A stretch of 10,674 nucleotides of DNA, taken from Deltaproteobacteria bacterium. GTDB lineage: Bacteria; Desulfobacterota; Deferrimicrobia; Deferrimicrobiales; Deferrimicrobiaceae. The stretch covers positions 1 to 10,674 of the forward strand of contig JAGGAJ010000052.1 of NCBI GenBank assembly GCA_017889845.1. Direction: 5' to 3'. Position 1 is the stretch's first letter, and every line of letters begins with the position of its first letter. This document shows, piece by piece, positions 1 to 5,599 of this stretch. The position numbers and the translations under genes are program-made. The notes under the pieces were generated by a model. The model was not told the origin of the DNA and searched no databases. It was given only the letters and a program-made list of their open reading frames with translations.

Positions 1-266
1 CGAAGGACCCGGCGGACTGGAAGGCGTTCGCCACCCCCCCGCTTCGCGAGGTCGCGCGGACGGCCCCCTACATGCACAACGGGTCGTTTTCGTCCCTCGA
101 GGAGGTGATCGACTTCTTCGACCGCGGCGGCGGGCAGGATCCGGGGAAGTCCCCGCTGCTGAAACCGCTGGGGCTCTCGAAAGAGGAGAAGACGGCGCTC
201 AAGGAGTTCCTCGCCGGCGGGCTGTCCGGGCCGGCGATCCCCTTCACGCCCCCGCGGGTACCGTAG
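1..266 (+). CDS. Di-heme cytochrome c peroxidase / MauG-like protein, C-terminal fragment
   Basis: The reading frame is open from base 3 and ends at the TAG at 264-266; the 5' part lies outside the window, so only about 87 C-terminal residues are visible. The stretch TPPLREVARTAPYMHNGSF followed by SLEEVIDFFDRGGG is the characteristic C-terminal block of the CcpA/MauG di-heme cytochrome c family, where the Met in this region is commonly an axial ligand of the second heme. No CXXCH heme motif falls in the visible part. Members are periplasmic; they reduce hydrogen peroxide or carry out MauG-type oxidations, and many have no known substrate. The tail ends in a short Pro-rich segment. The next gene begins 7 to 28 bases downstream, so co-transcription is likely. 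The family call is good; which subfamily it is cannot be settled from this fragment. Confidence 0.85.
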   Translation, partial: KDPADWKAFATPPLREVARTAPYMHNGSFSSLEEVIDFFDRGGGQDPGKSPLLKPLGLSKEEKTALKEFLAGGLSGPAIPFTPPRVP

Positions 267-273
267 CAGCGGC

Positions 274-1290
274 ATGAGCGGTGGCGGGAGGGGAATGGAG
301 ACGTGGAGGCGGCTCGCCGACGGCGGGTTGCATTGGGAGGCGCTGCGGGCGCGGGCGCGGATCCTGGACGGGATCCGCCGCTTCTTCCGCGGCCGCCGCT
401 TTCTCGAGGTGGACACCCCCGCGGCGCAAGGATACCCGAACATCGACCCCAACGTCTTCCCCATCCGGGTGGAGGATCCCTCGGGGAACGCGTCCCGCCT
501 CTTCCTCCACACCTCCCCCGAGCTGGCCATGAAGAAGCTCCTCGCGGCGGGATCCGGGGACATCTTCTTTCTCGGCAAGGTGTACCGCGACCGGGAAGGA
601 TCCCCCCTCCACGCCCCCGAGTTCACCATGCTCGAGTGGTACCGCGTCGGCGGGGGGACGGGGGAGGTGATGCGGGACGTGGAGGAGTTGCTCGTCACCC
701 TGATCCGCGAGGCGACGGGCCGCGAGACGCTTTCCCGCGGCGGGAGGGATATCCCCCTTTCCACGCCCTGGCCGCGGTGGGAGCTCGACGACGCCTTCCG
801 GGAGCTCCTCGGGGCGGGGATGACGGACGAGGCCGGCCTGCGGGAAGCGCTTTCCCGGAAAGGGTCGCGCCCCGGCCGGGACGAATCGTGGGAGGACATC
901 TTCTTCCGCGCCCTGCTCGACGGGATCGAGCCGGCCGCGGCCGCGCGGGGGAAGTGCTTCCTCACCGGGTACCCTGCCGCCCTCGGGGCCATGGCGCGCC
1001 GCCGCACCGGCCGGCCGGATGTGGCCGAGCGGTTCGAGGGATTCGTGGGGGGCGTCGAACTCGTCAACGGGTACGAGGAGCTGACCGACGCCGGCGAGCA
1101 GGAGGAACGCCTGGCTCTGCTTGCGGAGCGGCACCGCCGCAGGACCGGCCAGGAGCTCCCGGTCGATCCGGGGTTCCTCGAGGCGCTCCGCCGGGGGCTT
1201 CCTCCCTGCGCGGGCGCCGCGCTCGGGGTGGACCGCCTCGTCATGCTCCTGCTGGGGAACGACGACATCGCGGACGGGATGTACCGGTGA
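274..1290 (+). CDS. epmA: EpmA/GenX-like lysyl-tRNA synthetase paralogue (EF-P lysine ligase family)
   Basis: This 338-residue protein has the size of EpmA (PoxA/GenX, about 325 aa), a class II lysyl-tRNA synthetase catalytic core without the N-terminal anticodon-binding domain. EpmA activates (R)-beta-lysine and attaches it to a lysine of elongation factor P in the cytoplasm. Visible class II motifs are motif 1 around FLEVDTP (residues 43-49), HTSPELAMKKLL (79-90), motif 2 with RDREGSPLHAPEFTMLEWYR (105-124), VELVNGYEEL (261-270) and motif 3 GAALGVDRL (314-322). The ATG at 274 is given as start, but the ATG at 295 is also possible; a GGGAGGGG run sits just before it, with short spacing. The gene follows the cytochrome closely, and its TGA overlaps the GTG start of the next gene. 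Neither EF-P nor EpmB is in the window, so the EF-P role is inferred from the family. Confidence 0.85.
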   Translation: MSGGGRGMETWRRLADGGLHWEALRARARILDGIRRFFRGRRFLEVDTPAAQGYPNIDPNVFPIRVEDPSGNASRLFLHTSPELAMKKLLAAGSGDIFFLGKVYRDREGSPLHAPEFTMLEWYRVGGGTGEVMRDVEELLVTLIREATGRETLSRGGRDIPLSTPWPRWELDDAFRELLGAGMTDEAGLREALSRKGSRPGRDESWEDIFFRALLDGIEPAAAARGKCFLTGYPAALGAMARRRTGRPDVAERFEGFVGGVELVNGYEELTDAGEQEERLALLAERHRRRTGQELPVDPGFLEALRRGLPPCAGAALGVDRLVMLLLGNDDIADGMYR

Positions 1291-2456
1291 ACTCCCCCGG
1301 CGCCCTCCTCTTCGTGCTCTCCTTCGGGCACATGTGCAATGACATCGTGCAGGGTGCCCTTCCGGCTCTCCTGCCGTTCCTGAAGGAACGTTTCGCCCTC
1401 TCGTACGCCGTCACCGGGACGCTGCTGATGGCGGCCCACCTGACCTCCTCTGTGATCCAGCCCCTCTTCGGGTACGTCACGGACCGGAGGCCGTTCCCTT
1501 TCCTGATGCCGCTGGGGTGCGCCGTCACCGGTCTCGGCGCGGCGCTGATCCCCCACTCGCCGACCTTCTGGTGGCTGGTGGCGTTCGTCATGTTCACGGG
1601 GCTGGGAACGGCGGCGTTCCACCCGGAGGGGTTCAAGGCGACGGCGTGCATCGCATCCGAGAGACGGGCCACGGGGATGTCCCTCTTCTCCGTGGGGGGG
1701 AACCTGGGGTTCGCCATCGGCGGCCCCGCGGCGATCTTTCTCGTGACCGGCTACGGGCTCCCGGCGGCGTCGGCCCTCCTCGTCCCGGCGGCCGCGGCGG
1801 CGCTCCTCTTCCTTCCCGCCCTGCCGGCCATCCGGGACCGGATCCTGTCGGCGTCCGCCGCCCCGCGGAGGAACGGGCCGGGCGCCGTGGACCGCCCGCT
1901 GTACGCCGTCTCCCTCATCATCCTGATCGTGGTGCTGCGCTCCTGGACCCAGCTCGGGCTGGCCACGTACATCCCCTTCCTCTACCAGGCGCAGCTGAAA
2001 AGCGACCCCGCCTACGTCGCCACCCTCCTCTTCCTCTTCCTCGGCTCGGGCACCGTGGGCACCGTGATCGGCGGCCCGCTGGCGGACCGGTTCGGCCACC
2101 GCCGGTTTCTCTTCGGTTCCTTCGTCCTGCAGATCCCCCTCGTCTTCCTGTTCCTCCGCGCGACGGGGTGGCCCGTCTTCGCGCTGGCCGCCCTGCTGGG
2201 GGGGACGATCGTCTCCACCTTCTCCGTCACCATCGTGATGGCGCAGGAACTGTTCCCGAGGCGGATGGCCACCGCGTCGGGGGCGATCGCGGGGTTCGCC
2301 ATCGGCACCGGCGGCGTCGGGGTCACCCTGCTGGGCGCGGTGGCGGACCGGTACGGCGTCCCGTCGGCGACGCACCTCGTCAATCTGCTGCCCGCCCTCG
2401 GCGTCGTGCTCGCCCTGCTCCTGCCCCTTCCGTGGAAAACCGGCGGAAAGGGTTGA
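1287..2456 (+). CDS. MFS transporter, fosmidomycin resistance (Fsr)-like
   Basis: Translation from the GTG at 1287 gives 389 residues, the usual length for Fsr-type 12-TM major facilitator proteins. The GTG overlaps the TGA of the preceding synthetase (GTGA), which suggests translational coupling and decides the start; the frame is open much further upstream but only as a shadow. The N-terminus FGHMCNDIVQGALPALLPFL (residues 13-32) matches the Fsr subgroup signature. MFS loop motifs appear after TM2 (FGYVTDRR, 61-68) and after TM8 (GGPLADRFGHRR, 262-273), and a third ADRYG sits at 352-356. A charged central loop at about residues 180-203 separates the two six-helix halves. Fsr of E. coli exports fosmidomycin, but homologues are diverse and the substrate here is unknown. 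It acts in the inner membrane as a proton-driven exporter by family inference. Confidence 0.88.
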   Translation: MNSPGALLFVLSFGHMCNDIVQGALPALLPFLKERFALSYAVTGTLLMAAHLTSSVIQPLFGYVTDRRPFPFLMPLGCAVTGLGAALIPHSPTFWWLVAFVMFTGLGTAAFHPEGFKATACIASERRATGMSLFSVGGNLGFAIGGPAAIFLVTGYGLPAASALLVPAAAAALLFLPALPAIRDRILSASAAPRRNGPGAVDRPLYAVSLIILIVVLRSWTQLGLATYIPFLYQAQLKSDPAYVATLLFLFLGSGTVGTVIGGPLADRFGHRRFLFGSFVLQIPLVFLFLRATGWPVFALAALLGGTIVSTFSVTIVMAQELFPRRMATASGAIAGFAIGTGGVGVTLLGAVADRYGVPSATHLVNLLPALGVVLALLLPLPWKTGGKG

Positions 2457-2511
2457 AAAAATCGTCTCACCCGCATCCGCTCCCCAACCAACGCATCTGT
2501 CGGATCCCGTA

Positions 2512-2529
2512 GCGTTTTCCGCGTTTTCC
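2512..2529. repeat. Tandem direct repeat of GCGTTTTCC
   Basis: Two exact adjacent copies of GCGTTTTCC occupy 2512-2520 and 2521-2529. The reverse-complement box GGAAAA follows at 2540-2545 and could pair with TTTTCC at 2524-2529 around a 10-base loop. The role is unknown; it could be a regulator site or chance sequence 340 bases upstream of the oxidase start. Confidence 0.4.
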
Positions 2530-2569
2530 CCGTACTTCCGGAAAAAGATGTCGCGCCTCCCCGCGAGCG

Positions 2570-2596
2570 TTGGAAACAGGCGGTATCCTCTATAAA
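2570..2596 (+). promoter_or_regulatory. Candidate sigma70-type promoter for the oxidase genes
   Basis: TTGGAA (2570-2575, four of six consensus bases) and TATAAA (2591-2596, five of six) are separated by 15 bases, shorter than the preferred 17. Transcription would start near 2603, leaving a leader of about 265 bases before the oxidase ATG. The AT-rich context supports a promoter, but the short spacer makes this tentative, and the sigma54-like site downstream is a competing candidate. Confidence 0.35.
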
Positions 2597-2597
2597 T

Positions 2598-2615
2598 ATT
2601 TCATCCTTTTGAAAT
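2598..2615. promoter_or_regulatory. Perfect dyad ATTTCA-N6-TGAAAT, candidate operator
   Basis: The arms ATTTCA (2598-2603) and TGAAAT (2610-2615) are exact inverted repeats around the six-base centre TCCTTT. The dyad lies directly after the candidate -10 box, over the expected start point, a common position for a repressor site. It is also 43-60 bases upstream of the sigma54-like site. No regulator gene next to it can be matched to it. Confidence 0.35.
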
Positions 2616-2656
2616 GAAAAACAAATTCCAGTGAAGACAAGGCATCCGCCGTTTTC

Positions 2657-2673
2657 GGGAATGGTCCTTGCTT
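2657..2673 (+). promoter_or_regulatory. Candidate sigma54 (RpoN) -24/-12 promoter
   Basis: A GG at 2658-2659 and a GC at 2670-2671 are separated by exactly 10 bases, the required RpoN spacing. The -12 half reads TTGCTT, an exact match to the usual TTGCW core, while the -24 half is weak (CGGAAT against TGGCAC). Transcription would start near 2683, giving a leader of about 185 bases that contains all the repeats listed below. Such sites also arise by chance, so this is tentative. Confidence 0.3.
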
Positions 2674-2716
2674 AATGTGAGGCATCTTTTACCACCGGGA
2701 GCACCACCGGGCCGAG

Positions 2717-2847
2717 GGTGACCGATCGCGAATGTGTTGCAGAGAGGCAACAATTGGCGAGCCGATCGCATCACACGGGCTGCGGCGCAGGCCACCCATG
2801 GCGAGCCGATCACATACGGGCTGCGGAGACGGCAACGTATAGGGCGA
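2717..2847 (+). repeat. Repeated CCGATC-containing leader element (two clear copies, one partial)
   Basis: Two imperfect copies, at 2755-2785 and 2799-2826, share TGGCGAGCCGATC, then a variable centre, then ACGGGCTGCGG; the second lacks three bases in the centre. A shorter, more degenerate version (GGTGACCGATCGC) sits at 2717-2729, so the boxes start at about 2717, 2756 and 2800. The two full copies are bracketed by a second pair of boxes: GGCAAC then GGCGA at 2746-2760, and GGCAAC then GGCGA at 2831-2847. Within each full copy AGCC can pair with GGCT, and GC with GC across a one-base bulge, giving a small hairpin. The array ends 21 bases before the oxidase ATG. It could be a structured mRNA leader or a repeated protein-binding site. 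I could not match it to a known riboswitch class. Confidence 0.55.
2735..2752 (+). other. Small hairpin in the oxidase leader
   Basis: TGTTGC (2735-2740) and GCAACA (2747-2752) are perfect inverted repeats around the six-base loop AGAGAG. There is no T-run after it, so it is not an intrinsic terminator. It overlaps the first GGCAAC box of the repeat array. Confidence 0.4.
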
Positions 2848-2868
2848 ATAGTCATGAGGTGAAACGCC

Positions 2869-4707
2869 ATGGCGGGCAAGATCATTCTCCCGGACGCGAA
2901 AAAGAAGGAAAAGCTCGTTGCCCGGTACATGCAGGAGATCCGCGACATCGCGAAAGCGCGGTTGAACCGGAGGGAGCTCTTCCGGATGGGACTGGTGGCG
3001 GGAGGGGCCGGCGTCGCCGCCATGCATGGGATGCGGAATTTCAGGCCGTACTGGGCGCACGCGGCGAGCGGATCGGGAAGCGACGGGTCTCTCGAGCTCC
3101 GGAGTCCGCGGAACACGCCCTTCGTCGATCCCCTCCCGATACCGGCCGTCATGACGCCGGTCACCCTGAATCCGGCCCCCACCAAAGGAGTGAATCCCGC
3201 CGCGTCCGCGGTCACCGGGTTCCGGGAGGCCAGCCGCCCGGACCACCAGTATTGGGAACGGTTCTACCCCACGGTGATGTACGAAAGCATCGAGAAGGCG
3301 GTCCAGCACGACTTCTATCCCGACATCGACGGGGTGCCGCCTTCCACGGTCTGGACCTTCGTGGAGGCTTCGACGAAGAAGGCGGGGCCGCTCTGGATCA
3401 AGGGCCGGTATGGACAACCGGTCGTCCACCGGATCCATAACGATCTCCCGGAGGAGAACGGGGGATTCGGGATCAACGAGACCTCCACCCACCTCCATAA
3501 CGGGCACGTCGCCTCCGGGTCGGACGGGGGGCCGCTCCAGTTCTACGGAGCAAAGCTCTTCAAGGATTTCCACTGGCCCAACGTCCGCGCCGGATTCTCG
3601 AAGACCCACCCGGAAACCAGCTGGAACGGAAGGACCGTACCCGGCGACGTGCGGGAGACCCTGGGCTTCCACTGGTTCCACGACCATATGCACGACTTCA
3701 CCGCCCAGAACACGTACAAGGGGCTCGTCTCCCTCTATACCTACTTCAGCGACGACATCAACCTGGACACCGGCGACGAGACCACGGGCTTACGGCTCCC
3801 CAGCGGGGAGTACGACATCCCCATGGTCATCGCCGACAAGGTGTTCGACCCCCGCACGGGGCAGCTCTTCTTCGACCCGTTCAATCTCGACGGATGGGTG
3901 GGGGACAAGGACACCGTCAACGGGGTGATCCAGCCGTACCTCGAGGTCAAGCCCCGCAAGTACCGCTTCCGCTTCCTCGTCGGGGGCCCCTCCCGGGTAT
4001 ACGAACTCTTCCTGAGCAACGGGCAGTCCTTCATCCAGCTTTCGTCCGACGGGAACCTCATCCCCCGCCCCCTGTTCCGCCGCAGCATGCGGCTGCAGGT
4101 GGCGGAGCGGGTGGACGTGATCGTGGACTTCTCGAAGGCCGCTCAGGGAGAGAAGATCTACCTCCAGAACCGGCTGGAGCAGAGGGACGGCCGGGCCCCC
4201 ACGGGGAATCTCATTGCGCCGACCAACCTCGTCGAGTTCCGGGTGGTGGGGGACGCATGGGATGACAGCCGGGTGCCGGTCGCGCTCCTCGACCTGCCCA
4301 ACCGGAACGTCCCGATCGCGAAAACCCGGACCTGGAAGTTCGACCGTTCGAACGGGGCGTGGACGGTCAACGGCCGCCTGTTCGATCCCGAGGTGTTCAG
4401 CGCCACCATCAAGCAGAACAGCGCCGAGATCTGGACGTTCGAATCGCCGGGAGGATGGGTGCACCCGGGGCATGCCCACATGGAGGAGGTCCAGATCATC
4501 GACCGGGACGGGAAGGCGCCTCCGGCCTGGGAGATCGGCAGGAAGGACATGGTGGGAGTCGGCGATGCCGTCCTCGGTACAAACAACTCGAGCAAGGCCA
4601 GGATCTTCATGCAGTTCCGCGACTGGCTGGGGGAATACCCGATGCACTGCCACAACACCGTGCACGAGGACCACGCCATGATGATCCTGTTCAACGTCGT
4701 GGCGTGA
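2869..4707 (+). CDS. Tat-exported multicopper oxidase
   Basis: This 612-residue protein is a three-cupredoxin multicopper oxidase (CotA/bilirubin-oxidase/laccase superfamily), which oxidises a substrate at a type 1 copper and reduces oxygen to water at a trinuclear cluster. All four ligand blocks are visible: HLH (208-210), HWFHDH (268-273), HPGHAH (532-537) and HCHNTVHEDHAM (593-604), the last giving the type 1 ligands Cys594, His599 and probably axial Met604. The N-terminus carries a twin-arginine-like motif NRRELFRMGLVAGGAGVAA at 33-51 and a possible cleavage site near AHA-A (63-66), so a periplasmic folded, copper-loaded enzyme is expected. The n-region before the twin Arg is unusually long and charged. 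The ATG at 2869 has GAGGTGA at 2856-2862. The gene for an Sco-like copper protein follows 13 bases later. The substrate (metal ion such as Fe(II), Mn(II) or Cu(I), or an organic compound) cannot be told from sequence. Confidence 0.92.
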   Translation: MAGKIILPDAKKKEKLVARYMQEIRDIAKARLNRRELFRMGLVAGGAGVAAMHGMRNFRPYWAHAASGSGSDGSLELRSPRNTPFVDPLPIPAVMTPVTLNPAPTKGVNPAASAVTGFREASRPDHQYWERFYPTVMYESIEKAVQHDFYPDIDGVPPSTVWTFVEASTKKAGPLWIKGRYGQPVVHRIHNDLPEENGGFGINETSTHLHNGHVASGSDGGPLQFYGAKLFKDFHWPNVRAGFSKTHPETSWNGRTVPGDVRETLGFHWFHDHMHDFTAQNTYKGLVSLYTYFSDDINLDTGDETTGLRLPSGEYDIPMVIADKVFDPRTGQLFFDPFNLDGWVGDKDTVNGVIQPYLEVKPRKYRFRFLVGGPSRVYELFLSNGQSFIQLSSDGNLIPRPLFRRSMRLQVAERVDVIVDFSKAAQGEKIYLQNRLEQRDGRAPTGNLIAPTNLVEFRVVGDAWDDSRVPVALLDLPNRNVPIAKTRTWKFDRSNGAWTVNGRLFDPEVFSATIKQNSAEIWTFESPGGWVHPGHAHMEEVQIIDRDGKAPPAWEIGRKDMVGVGDAVLGTNNSSKARIFMQFRDWLGEYPMHCHNTVHEDHAMMILFNVVA

Positions 4708-4720
4708 AGGAGGGACTACC

Positions 4721-5371
4721 ATGGACCGGCGGGATTTCCTGAAAGGGGCGGCCGCGGCGGCCGCAGGGATCGCGGCGCTCGCGGCGGTTCCGGATTCTCC
4801 CGATGCCCCGAAAAAGCACGGCTACGCGGATATGTCCTCCGCCGAGCGGCGGAGGAACCGGTTCCTCAACCTCCCACTGACCACCCACGAAGGCAGGGAG
4901 GTCCGGTTCTACGACGACCTGCTCAGGGGGAAGACCGTCCTGCTCAACTTCTTCTACACGATCTGCACGGCGGAGGCGATCTGCCCCCTCGGCACCGCGA
5001 ACCTCGTGGAGGTGCAGGGACTGCTGGGACCCCGGGTCGGGAAGGACATCTTCTTCTACTCCATCACCCTGGACCCGGAGAACGACACACCGGGGGCACT
5101 GAAGAGTTACGCCAAGGTCTTCGGTGCGAAACCGGGGTGGGAATTCCTCACGGGAGAGAAGGAAACCATCGATCGCCTGCGGCGCAACCTGGGCTACGTG
5201 AACCTGGACCCGGTCAAGGACAAGGACCCGTCCCAGCACAGCGGGATGGTCCGATACGGGATCGAGCCGCTGGAACGGTGGGCCGCCTGCCCGATCCTGA
5301 CCCGACCCCTGTGGATAGCCCGGTACCTCACCTGGATGGAGCCCGGGGGCAAGCGGCCGACGACGGCGTAG
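4721..5371 (+). CDS. Tat-exported Sco1/SenC-like copper/thioredoxin-fold protein with CX5C motif
   Basis: The 216-residue product opens with a textbook Tat signal, DRRDFLKGAAAAAAG (2-16), followed by a thioredoxin-like fold of the Sco1/SenC family. Sco proteins bind copper through a CXXXC pair and a distant His, and deliver copper or act as thiol reductants for copper enzymes. Visible features are VLLNFFYTIC (73-82), Cys82 and Cys88, FFYSITLDPENDTP (111-124) and the His173 candidate in SQHSGMVRYG. The two Cys are five residues apart (CTAEAIC), whereas canonical Sco has three between them, so two residues seem to be inserted in the metal-binding loop. A further Cys190 lies in RWAACP. AAGGAGGG at 4707-4714 supports the ATG. 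Adjacency to the multicopper oxidase suggests this protein metallates or protects it, which is inference. Confidence 0.85.
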   Translation: MDRRDFLKGAAAAAAGIAALAAVPDSPDAPKKHGYADMSSAERRRNRFLNLPLTTHEGREVRFYDDLLRGKTVLLNFFYTICTAEAICPLGTANLVEVQGLLGPRVGKDIFFYSITLDPENDTPGALKSYAKVFGAKPGWEFLTGEKETIDRLRRNLGYVNLDPVKDKDPSQHSGMVRYGIEPLERWAACPILTRPLWIARYLTWMEPGGKRPTTA

Positions 5372-5528
5372 CGCGGGCGGGAAGCACTCCTCACCCGCTG
5401 GCGGAGGGGAGTTCCTCGCCTGCATCCCCCATTCGGCTAAGAGTGCCCACCCAAGTGCGGCTCGAAACGGCTGCCATATCCACGGCGGCAAGGGAGGACC
5501 TTGTCGCCATCCCTGATCGCACGCCCTC
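5372..5528. other. Intergenic DNA between the copper module and the efflux operon
   Basis: The Sco-like gene ends at 5371 and the efflux promoter starts at 5529. No open frame here has convincing family character or a ribosome binding site. The only clear structure is the stem-loop at 5484-5508. Confidence 0.5.
5484..5508 (+). terminator. Stem-loop, possible T-tail-less terminator
   Basis: GGCGGCAAGG (5484-5493) pairs with CCTTGTCGCC (5499-5508) over 10 positions, one of them a G-T(U) wobble, around the loop GAGGA. It lies between the Sco-like gene and the efflux promoter, where a terminator would insulate the two units. No run of T follows, so intrinsic termination is uncertain; it may instead protect the mRNA 3' end or be incidental. 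Confidence 0.4.
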
Positions 5529-5558
5529 TTGACACCGCCGCGGCCGAGCCCCTACGAT
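5529..5558 (+). promoter_or_regulatory. Sigma70-type promoter of the efflux operon
   Basis: A perfect -35 box TTGACA (5529-5534) is followed after 18 bases by TACGAT (5553-5558), which matches four of six -10 bases, including the most conserved TA and final T. Transcription would begin near 5565-5568, right at the edge of the palindrome at 5568-5587 and about 35 bases before the first gene. Confidence 0.65.
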
Positions 5559-5567
5559 GGAGCGATA

Positions 5568-5587
5568 CCGACTGAGCGCTCACTCGG
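5568..5587. promoter_or_regulatory. 20-bp palindromic operator, likely bound by the operon's TetR-family repressor
   Basis: CCGACTGAGCGCTCACTCGG is an inverted repeat that is perfect except for one symmetric C/C position pair; the central 10 bases TGAGCGCTCA are a perfect palindrome. The sequence has the size and look of TetR/AcrR-type operators. It covers the expected transcription start and ends just before the AGGAGG ribosome binding site (5589-5594), so a bound protein would block transcription. A TetR-family gene lies in the same operon at 9660-10283, which makes autoregulation the simplest model. I saw no second copy in the window. Confidence 0.7.
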
Positions 5588-5599
5588 CAGGAGGCGCCC

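Larger units (their letters stand above)
2457..2868. other. 412-base regulatory intergenic region upstream of the multicopper oxidase
   Basis: No convincing gene lies here. The part at about 2590-2640 is an AT-rich island in otherwise very GC-rich DNA, as expected of a promoter region. From left to right I see a tandem 9-bp repeat, a sigma70-like promoter candidate with a perfect dyad just after it, a sigma54-like -24/-12 candidate, a duplicated ACCACCGGG box, a small hairpin and a repeated element containing CCGATC. No clear intrinsic terminator for the upstream MFS gene is visible. The individual elements are listed separately. Confidence 0.6.

Noticed and set aside
244..1134. Minus-strand frame opposite the EpmA-like gene
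   Set aside because: No family motifs, and the + strand frame carries clear class II synthetase motifs over the same bases.
303..1286. N-terminal extension of the MFS transporter frame, which would suggest a fused protein
   Set aside because: The frame is open by composition only; the region encodes the EpmA-like protein in another frame, and family length plus the GTG overlap place the MFS start at 1287.
2735..2847. Cyclic-di-GMP (GEMM) riboswitch, suggested by GGCAAC and repeated stems
   Set aside because: The conserved GEMM core (GGCAAACC, GAAA tetraloop, GGACGCAAAGCC) is not present, so I leave the element unassigned.
2718..2868. CRISPR-like array from the roughly 40-base spaced repeats
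   Set aside because: Only two full copies, imperfect and of different lengths, with no uniform spacers and no cas genes nearby.
2689..3693. Minus-strand frame over the oxidase leader and N-terminus
   Set aside because: The product is low-complexity Arg/Pro/Gly-rich; the repeats in this region are better explained as regulatory DNA or RNA.
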